A stretch of 11,880 nucleotides of DNA, taken from positions 1 to 11,880 of the forward strand of contig CAIWHF010000263.1 of NCBI GenBank assembly GCA_903912405.1, written 5' to 3'. Made by a program: the position numbers and the translations under genes. Below the pieces are notes generated by a model, which saw nothing but the letters and a program-made list of their open reading frames with translations, was not told the DNA's origin and ran no database searches. Of the stretch, positions 7,459 through 11,880 are shown in pieces. This stretch comes from an uncultured Bacteroidota bacterium. GTDB taxonomy: Bacteria; Bacteroidota; Bacteroidia; Chitinophagales; Chitinophagaceae. Positions within the stretch are counted from its first letter, which is position 1; each line of letters opens with the position of its first letter.

Positions 7459-7488
7459 CAAAGATATAAGTCACAGTTAAAAAAACAA
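7459..7488 (-). promoter_or_regulatory. exbB-exbD-exbD-tonB promoter (-33/-7, Bacteroidota type)
   Basis: On the minus strand TTG at 7488-7486 is followed by a 19-bp spacer and a perfect -7 element TATCTTTG at 7466-7459. This matches the TTTG-N19-TAnnTTTG promoter of the Bacteroidota primary sigma factor. Transcription would start near 7453 and give a leader of roughly 48 nt ending in an A-rich stretch (CAAAAACAACAATT) just before the exbB ATG. Such A-rich leaders replace Shine-Dalgarno sites in this phylum. Confidence 0.75.
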
Positions 7489-7525
7489 GTTTGTAAAGAA
7501 AAAAGTTTTACAACTTAACTATTTC

Positions 7526-7541
7526 ATAATGTTAACATTAT
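7526..7541. promoter_or_regulatory. perfect 16-bp palindrome, possible operator upstream of exbB
   Basis: ATAATGTTAACATTAT is a perfect dyad. Its half-sites ATAATG and CATTAT are those of the classic Fur box, but they are four rather than five bases apart. Its centre is about 80 bp upstream of the predicted exbB transcription start, more typical of an activator or distal site than a repressor overlapping the promoter. Perfect 16-mers of AT-rich bases can also arise by chance, so the role is inferred. Confidence 0.4.
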
Positions 7542-7556
7542 TGATCTTATCAACCA

Positions 7557-7577
7557 TTTGTTTTTATGTAAAACAAA
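7557..7577. repeat. inverted repeat, 8-bp arms and 5-bp loop
   Basis: TTTGTTTT at 7557-7564 and AAAACAAA at 7570-7577 form a dyad around TATGT. It is almost all A and T with one C/G pair per arm, so it could be a protein-binding dyad or chance in AT-rich DNA. No T-run makes it a terminator. Confidence 0.3.
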
Positions 7578-7706
7578 ACGAAAGTAATACGTGATTTAGT
7601 ATACCAACACTAATTAATGACATTCAAGCCTTTATATAACATGTTTTAAGAGCTTATCTAAATAGCAACTGCGGTATTCAAACTTCATTTTTTTACTAGA
7701 ATCTCG

Positions 7707-7714
7707 TATATTTA
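7707..7714 (+). promoter_or_regulatory. weak candidate -7 element for the TauE/SafE-asnS transcript
   Basis: TATATTTA matches TAnnTTTG at seven of eight positions, 19 bases before the ATG at 7734. The upstream region has only a T-run and no TTG at the expected distance. It is proposed because the gene is divergent from exbB and needs a promoter in this interval. Confidence 0.33.
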
Positions 7715-7733
7715 CGCATCTATTTATTGTATC

Positions 7734-8150
7734 ATGACTTTACAAACACTTTTAGGACTGATTTTATTAGGCGTTATTGCTGGATTTAGTAGTAGCTTAG
7801 TAGGCATAGGAGGCGGTATCATTATCGTTCCGGTATTGGTTTTTTTCTTCGGTTTTGATCAAAAAATAGCGCAAGGCACTTCCTTGTTTTTATTGGCAAT
7901 GCCGGTTGCCTTAGCAGGAGCAATTACGTATTATAAGGCCGGTAATGTAGATGTAAAAACAGCGCTTATATTAGCCGTTTGTTTTGTGATAGGTGGGTTT
8001 TTGGGCGGAAAACTGGCTAATAAACTAGACACCTTTTATGTAAAAAAAATATTTGCCATTTTTATGATTATCATGGCAGTGAAATACTTATTCTTTGATA
8101 AACCAAGCGCCCCTAAAGCAACCTTAAAAAATGAAACGCACCAAGATTAA
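7734..8150 (+). CDS. half-length TauE/SafE family membrane protein (putative anion exporter)
   Basis: The protein is 138 residues with about four membrane spans. The opening GFSSSLVGIGGGIIIVPVL (17-35), the TSLFLL at 49-54 and the YYKAGNVD loop at 66-73 are the signature of one repeat of the TauE/SafE family. Those proteins move sulfite, sulfonates or other small anions across the inner membrane. Full members are about 250 residues with two inverted repeats; this gene encodes only one, so a functional unit would need a homodimer. Half-size members are known in the family. It ends in a hydrophilic tail of about 16 residues. The last 20 bases overlap the start of asnS in another frame, suggesting translational coupling. 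The substrate is unknown. Confidence 0.85.
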   Translation: MTLQTLLGLILLGVIAGFSSSLVGIGGGIIIVPVLVFFFGFDQKIAQGTSLFLLAMPVALAGAITYYKAGNVDVKTALILAVCFVIGGFLGGKLANKLDTFYVKKIFAIFMIIMAVKYLFFDKPSAPKATLKNETHQD

Positions 8151-9564
8151 TTCGCTATTAAACAGTAAAGAAGTTAATTTCCCCGTATGTGTAAAAGGAT
8201 GGGTTCGATCTTTTAGAAATAATCAATTTATTGCGCTCAACGACGGTTCTTGTTTGGCTACCCTACAAGTTGTTGTTGGCCTTGACTTGATTGATGAAAA
8301 TACATTAAAACAAATAACGAATGGTGCTGCCATTAGTGTTGAAGGCACGCTAGTTGCTTCTCAAGGTAAAGGTCAATCCGTTGAAGTAACTGCACAAAAG
8401 ATTGAAATTTTAGGCACTTGTGATAGCGAAGCATATCCCCTACAATTAAAAAACAAACCTAGTTTAGAATATTTAAGAGAGCATGCGCATCTTCGTTTTA
8501 GAACCAATGTATTTGGTGCTATTTTTAGAGTACGCCACAGCTTAGCCTTTGCTATTCATAAGTTCTTTAACGAGAAAGGCTTTGTTTATTTGAACACTCC
8601 CATCATCACCGCATCGGATGCAGAAGGTGCTGGCGAAATGTTTCGTGTAACTACCCTTCCTTTCGAGCAAACGCCTAAAACAGATAATGGCGACATTAAC
8701 TTTGAAGAAGATTTCTTTGGCAGAAGCACCAACCTAACAGTAAGCGGACAATTAGAAGCTGAATTAGGCGCTATGGCTTTAGGTGAAGTGTATACCTTTG
8801 GACCAACCTTTAGAGCAGAAAACTCTAATACAACCCGCCACCTTGCTGAGTTTTGGATGATTGAACCAGAAGTTGCTTTCAATAATTTATCTGACAATAT
8901 GGATTTGGCAGAAGCCTGCATTCAATATTTAATAAATTATGTATTAGAACATAATATGGAAGACATCAACTTCTTGGACCAACGATTGGCTGAAGAAGAA
9001 AAACAAAAACCTACACAAGACAGAAGTGAATTTGGCTTGATTGAGAAATTACGCATGGTGATAGATAACAAATTTGAGCGTATCACCTATACAGAAGCCA
9101 TCGATATTTTATTACAATCGCCAGCCTACAAAAAGAAAAAATTCAAATACGATGTTAGTTGGGGTATTGATATGCAAAGCGAACATGAACGCTATTTAGT
9201 TGAAAAACATTTTAAAAAACCAGTTATCGTCACCGATTATCCAAAAGATATTAAGGCCTTTTATATGCGCCAAAATGAAGACGGCAAAACCGTAGCTGCA
9301 ATGGATATTCTAGCACCCGGCATTGGAGAAATCGTTGGTGGTTCTCAAAGAGAAGAACGCTACGATAAACTGAAACAACGCATGCATGAAATGCATATTT
9401 CTGAAGAAGAATTGTATTGGTATCTCGACACCCGCAAATTTGGAACTGCACCACATGCAGGTTTTGGTTTAGGCTTTGAGCGTATGGTATTATTTGTAAC
9501 CGGCATGGGAAATATTAGAGACGTTATCCCTTTCCCACGCACACCGAAAAACGCTTCTTTCTAA
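8131..9564 (+). CDS. asnS: asparaginyl-tRNA synthetase
   Basis: This 477-residue class II aminoacyl-tRNA synthetase charges tRNA-Asn with asparagine in the cytoplasm. An N-terminal OB-fold anticodon-binding domain covers about residues 15-100 (VKGWVRSFRNNQFIALNDGS). The catalytic domain follows. Motif 1 is near 150-170 (FVYLNTPIITASDAEGAGEM), motif 2 is FRAENSNTTRHLAEFW at 227-242, and motif 3 is GFGLGFERMV at 444-453 with the ATP-binding Arg451. The TVSGQLEAE stretch and the FRAENSNT signature fit AsnRS rather than AspRS, and length and ending (IPFPRTPKNASF) agree with the E. coli enzyme. ATG start at 8131 lies inside the end of the TauE/SafE gene; there is no later Met that preserves the OB fold. 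Confidence 0.97.
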   Translation: MKRTKINSLLNSKEVNFPVCVKGWVRSFRNNQFIALNDGSCLATLQVVVGLDLIDENTLKQITNGAAISVEGTLVASQGKGQSVEVTAQKIEILGTCDSEAYPLQLKNKPSLEYLREHAHLRFRTNVFGAIFRVRHSLAFAIHKFFNEKGFVYLNTPIITASDAEGAGEMFRVTTLPFEQTPKTDNGDINFEEDFFGRSTNLTVSGQLEAELGAMALGEVYTFGPTFRAENSNTTRHLAEFWMIEPEVAFNNLSDNMDLAEACIQYLINYVLEHNMEDINFLDQRLAEEEKQKPTQDRSEFGLIEKLRMVIDNKFERITYTEAIDILLQSPAYKKKKFKYDVSWGIDMQSEHERYLVEKHFKKPVIVTDYPKDIKAFYMRQNEDGKTVAAMDILAPGIGEIVGGSQREERYDKLKQRMHEMHISEEELYWYLDTRKFGTAPHAGFGLGFERMVLFVTGMGNIRDVIPFPRTPKNASF

Positions 9565-9577
9565 ACTATTTTTTCGA

Positions 9578-9595
9578 AGGCTATGGAATTAGCCT
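9578..9595 (+). terminator. small hairpin after asnS, weak terminator candidate
   Basis: AGGCTA at 9578-9583 pairs with TAGCCT at 9590-9595 around a six-base loop. An outer CGAA/TTCG match can add pairs with a bulge. It is 13 bp after the asnS stop, but the following sequence is only moderately T-rich (TTCGTTTCTT), so termination would be partial at best. It may instead sit in the promoter region of the sigma factor gene: TTTTTTCG, an 18-bp gap and TAGATTCG at 9595-9602 are a poor match to a -33/-7 pair. Confidence 0.27.
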
Positions 9596-9625
9596 AGATT
9601 CGTTTCTTATATAAAAACATAGGTT

Positions 9626-10189
9626 TTGAATTGGAAAACATATAGCAACGAATCTGATGAAACGCTTCAACAATTGTTTCTAAGTTCTCGCAACTTAGTA
9701 TTTGTGGGCATTTTATTAGATCGCTATCAGTTACTCCTATTTGGTGTTGCCATGAATTATTTGAAAAATAAAAGCATGGCCGAAGAAGCAACGCAACAAA
9801 TTATAGAAATAGCATTAAATAAATGGCCTAAAGAAAAAATAGCAAATGTAAAAGGATGGCTATATATCATTATGCGCAATTATTGTTTACAACAATTACG
9901 CGATAAAAAAGGAATGGATTCTTTAGATGCAAAAGAATGGATAGATCGAGAGGAGGAAGCAAATCCGTTTTCTTTAAGTAATTACTTACCGCATTTAGAA
10001 GCCGTTTTACCTAGCTTGCCCGCTAACCAAGAACAATGTATACGAATGTTTTATTTGCACGGGAAAAACTATCAAGAAATCATGCAAATAACGGGCTATA
10101 GCTTTAAAGAAGTGAAAAGTAATTTGCAAAATGGCAAACGTAATTTAAAAATTAAAATAACGGCAAAACTAAAACAGCATGACGCATAA
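9626..10189 (+). CDS. ECF-type sigma-70 family RNA polymerase sigma factor
   Basis: This 187-residue sigma factor has region 2 at about 28-93 (LDRYQLLLFGVAMNYLKNKSM, then NVKGWLYIIMRNYCLQQLRD) and region 4 at about 121-175 with the helix-turn-helix LPANQEQCIRMFYLHGKNYQEI and the recognition helix up to NLQNGKRNLKIKI. No region 1 or 3 is present, as expected for the ECF/group 4 class. The start must be TTG at 9626: a TAG at 9620-9622 closes the frame just upstream, and the first ATG (9752) falls inside region 2. The usual N-terminal pattern SDETLQQLF is kept by this choice. The stop codon lies inside the next gene (11-bp overlap), a layout typical of sigma/anti-sigma pairs. Its target promoters are unknown. 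Confidence 0.88.
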   Translation: MNWKTYSNESDETLQQLFLSSRNLVFVGILLDRYQLLLFGVAMNYLKNKSMAEEATQQIIEIALNKWPKEKIANVKGWLYIIMRNYCLQQLRDKKGMDSLDAKEWIDREEEANPFSLSNYLPHLEAVLPSLPANQEQCIRMFYLHGKNYQEIMQITGYSFKEVKSNLQNGKRNLKIKITAKLKQHDA

Positions 10190-10514
10190 TATAGAGCCCA
10201 TAAGCACTGCTGCTATTACTGATTTGCAACTCATTGCCTACTTAGAAGGCAACTTAAGCGAGGCAGATATAAGAATAGTAGAAGCCGCTATTTTAGATGA
10301 CAAGAGTATAGAACAAGCCCTCGAAGGATTAGCTATGCTACCCGCAAGTGACATCAAGAAAATCAAACACCAGCTTAGTAGTTCGCTTCATAAACGACTA
10401 CATCGCAACGAAAAAAGAAAATTAGCGCGCTTTACTTGGAAGGATGCATTACCCATCCTAATCGTATTAGGCATTGCCTTTCTAGGCTATTTATTTTTAC
10501 GAATTTTAAAATAA
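10179..10514 (+). CDS. small single-span membrane protein, putative anti-sigma factor
   Basis: This is a 111-residue protein. The N-terminal part (about 13-60, with LQLIAYLEGNLSEADIRIVEAAI) resembles the helical sigma-binding domain of anti-sigma factors, without the His/Cys zinc ligands of the ZAS type. A basic region follows (63-85), then one membrane span at about 90-109 that ends within a residue or two of the C-terminus. The topology should be N-inside, tail-anchored, with essentially no periplasmic sensor domain. The gene overlaps the sigma factor gene by 11 bp, so co-translation and an anti-sigma role are inferred from position, size and topology, not from a recognised catalytic or binding motif. 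A different small membrane partner of the sigma factor is possible. Confidence 0.62.
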   Translation: MTHNIEPISTAAITDLQLIAYLEGNLSEADIRIVEAAILDDKSIEQALEGLAMLPASDIKKIKHQLSSSLHKRLHRNEKRKLARFTWKDALPILIVLGIAFLGYLFLRILK

Positions 10515-10571
10515 GCAATGCTGAAGCAAAAGCTATAAAAAACGTAACTTGCAGTACCACAACTAATAAAC

Positions 10572-11777
10572 ATGAATTTTGAAGGGAAACATATTGTAGT
10601 AGCTATCACCGGAAGCATTGCAGCCTATAAAACACCAGAATTGGTGAGGCAGTTTATAAAAGCGGGCGCTGAAGTAAAAGTAATCATGACTCTAGATGCT
10701 ACAAAATTTGTTAGCCCCTTAGTGTTAGCCACTGTTTCTAAAAACGAAGTACACTATCAAATAAGTTCCGATGCCGCATGGAATAATCATGTGGAATTGG
10801 GGCTTTGGGCAGATTTACTATTAATTGCTCCCTGCAGTGCCAATACCTTATCGAAATTAGCGATTGGCAATTGCGATACTATTGTTCAAGCTGTTTATTT
10901 ATCGGCACGTTGCAAAGTTGCTATTGCGCCAACTATGGATGAGGACATGTATGCTCATCCAAGCACACAAAAAAACATGGACACCCTACGCACTTATGGC
11001 AATGTTATTATTCCTGCAGCATTTGGTGAATTAGCAAGCGGCCTTATTGGTCAAGGCAGAATGCCAGAACCAAGTGAACTAGTAAATATTGCACATCAAC
11101 TCTTATTTAATAAGGTACTCAGTGGCAAAAAAGTGCTCATAAACGCTGGACCTACTTACGAGAAAATAGATCCTGTTCGTTTTATAGGCAATTTTGCATC
11201 GGGCAAAATGGGCATAGCATTGGCGCAACATTGTGCTAATTTAGGCGCCGAAGTTCAATTAGTTTTAGGTCCAAGCACACAAACAATTTCGCATAAACAA
11301 ATCAATATCACCAAGGTGGTTTCTGCTGATGAAATGTTTAACGCATGTCTTAGCCATTTGCCAACAAGTGATATTATAATTTTAAGTGCTGCTATAGCAG
11401 ATTATAAACCGACGCATTTCGCTGATCAAAAAATTAAAAAAACAAAGCTAGAAGAAGCGCCAAGCATTCAACTAGAAAAGACAAAAGATATTTTAGCTCA
11501 TATCGGTAAAGAAAAAAAAGCACATCAATATCTCGTTGGCTTTGCCTTAGAAACAAACAACGAACTTGCAAACGCGAAAGAAAAGCTGCATACTAAAAAC
11601 GCCAACTTAATCGTTTTAAATTCACTGCAAGATTCAGGTGCTGGATTTGGTGTAGACACGAATAAAATTACCTTAATTGAAAAGGATAAAGAACTAGCCT
11701 TCCCATTGATGAGTAAAAAAGAAGTAGCAAGCATTATTATAGATCATATTATAAAAGCACACACATGCGCAAACTAG
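10572..11777 (+). CDS. coaBC: bifunctional phosphopantothenoylcysteine decarboxylase/phosphopantothenate-cysteine ligase
   Basis: This 401-residue cytoplasmic enzyme makes 4'-phosphopantetheine in coenzyme A synthesis. The N-terminal flavin-dependent CoaC domain (about 1-180) shows ITGSIAAYK at 12-20, catalytic His73 in NNHVELG, the flavin-binding APCSANTLSKLA at 86-97, PTMDEDMY at 120-127 and GELASGLIGQGRM at 152-164. The CoaB ligase domain (about 185-395) shows NAGPTYEKIDPVRFIGN at 191-207, ASGKMG at 209-214, AAIADYKP at 273-280 and KIKK at 287-290. The spacing matches E. coli Dfp almost residue for residue, but the expected active-site Asn (Asn125 in E. coli) is Asp123 and the Cys158 equivalent is Ser156. 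ATG start at 10572, 57 bp after the preceding gene; the 3' end overlaps the next gene by 13 bp. Confidence 0.95.
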   Translation: MNFEGKHIVVAITGSIAAYKTPELVRQFIKAGAEVKVIMTLDATKFVSPLVLATVSKNEVHYQISSDAAWNNHVELGLWADLLLIAPCSANTLSKLAIGNCDTIVQAVYLSARCKVAIAPTMDEDMYAHPSTQKNMDTLRTYGNVIIPAAFGELASGLIGQGRMPEPSELVNIAHQLLFNKVLSGKKVLINAGPTYEKIDPVRFIGNFASGKMGIALAQHCANLGAEVQLVLGPSTQTISHKQINITKVVSADEMFNACLSHLPTSDIIILSAAIADYKPTHFADQKIKKTKLEEAPSIQLEKTKDILAHIGKEKKAHQYLVGFALETNNELANAKEKLHTKNANLIVLNSLQDSGAGFGVDTNKITLIEKDKELAFPLMSKKEVASIIIDHIIKAHTCAN

Positions 11778-11880
11778 TACTTTTTCTTATAGCAGTTAGC
11801 TGTTTTTACAAAGCAGGATCGCAGGAGATTAATTGCAAGATTAAAATCATGTCGGATCGCATACAAAATGTAGACAAACA
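11765..11880 (+). CDS. DUF4835/PorD-like exported protein, N-terminal part (runs off right edge)
   Basis: An open frame starts at ATG 11765, inside the end of coaBC, and continues for 38 codons to the window edge. It begins MRKLVLFLIAVSCFYKAGSQ, a signal peptide with probable cleavage near residue 19. The mature start EINCKIKIMSDRIQNVDKQ matches the pattern '(Q)ELNCKVxVNSDxIQxxxKQ' that I recall for DUF4835 proteins. These are encoded directly after coaBC and before recN in many Bacteroidota, and some are annotated as the type IX secretion component PorD. The order here supports that family. The fragment is short, so the function is inferred; the frame is too short and open-ended to be judged on composition. 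Confidence 0.72.
   Translation, partial: MRKLVLFLIAVSCFYKAGSQEINCKIKIMSDRIQNVDK

Larger units (their letters stand above)
7406..7733. other. 328-bp divergent intergenic region between exbB and the TauE/SafE gene
   Basis: This AT-rich stretch has no credible ORF or RNA gene. From left to right it holds the A-rich exbB leader (7406 to about 7453), the exbB promoter (7459-7488), a perfect 16-bp palindrome (7526-7541), a dyad with 8-bp arms (7557-7577), about 100 bp without recognisable signals, and a weak candidate promoter for the TauE/SafE gene near 7707-7714. Confidence 0.8.

Noticed and set aside
8586..8921. 111-codon open frame on the minus strand
   Set aside because: It lies entirely inside asnS, across motifs 1 and 2, and has no recognisable protein features.
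9594..9791. 65-codon minus-strand frame opposite the start of the sigma factor gene
   Set aside because: No family features; the plus-strand frame encodes sigma region 2 across the same bases.
1..11880. Search for CRISPR repeats, tRNA genes, insertion sequences, toxin-antitoxin or defence genes
   Set aside because: No regular direct repeats, cloverleaf-like sequences, transposase motifs or defence-protein motifs were seen on either strand.

Overview
The window looks like ordinary chromosome from a low-GC member of the Bacteroidota, probably a Chitinophagaceae-like bacterium. The evidence is the ExbB-ExbD-ExbD-TonB gene order, the conserved cytoplasmic N-terminus of TonB, a DUF1835 protein, a CoaBC gene followed by a DUF4835-type gene, promoters of the TTG/TAnnTTTG (-33/-7) type, and A-rich leaders without Shine-Dalgarno sequences. 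I see no rRNA, tRNA, CRISPR array, insertion sequence or prophage gene.

Left part (1-4261). The left edge cuts a minus-strand DEAD-box RNA helicase, of which the N-terminal 103 codons are present. Diverging from it is a plus-strand DUF1835/DUF3658 protein. That gene overlaps tail-to-tail with a minus-strand run, read from 4261 leftward: an OmpH/Skp-like periplasmic chaperone, an APC-type amino-acid permease, and a stand-alone heptose-7-phosphate kinase (HldE kinase half). This run probably makes one operon concerned with the cell envelope.

Middle (4262-7733). A complete energy-transduction operon lies on the minus strand: exbB, two different exbD paralogues, then tonB. It has a very clear Bacteroidota promoter upstream (7459-7488) and a strong intrinsic terminator downstream (4344-4369). 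It should power TonB-dependent uptake across the outer membrane from the proton gradient. A perfect 16-bp palindrome with Fur-like half-sites lies upstream of the promoter in a 328-bp divergent intergenic region.

Right part (7734-11880). All genes are on the plus strand: a half-length TauE/SafE membrane protein overlapping asnS by 20 bp; an ECF-type sigma factor with a TTG start, overlapping by 11 bp a small single-span membrane protein that is probably its anti-sigma factor; coaBC (coenzyme A synthesis); and the first 38 codons of a DUF4835/PorD-like exported protein.

No dramatic new system is visible. The points most worth a second look are the CoaBC active-site substitutions (Asp for Asn and Ser for Cys at exactly spaced positions), the minimal sigma/tail-anchored anti-sigma pair sitting directly before coaBC, and the palindrome upstream of exbB.
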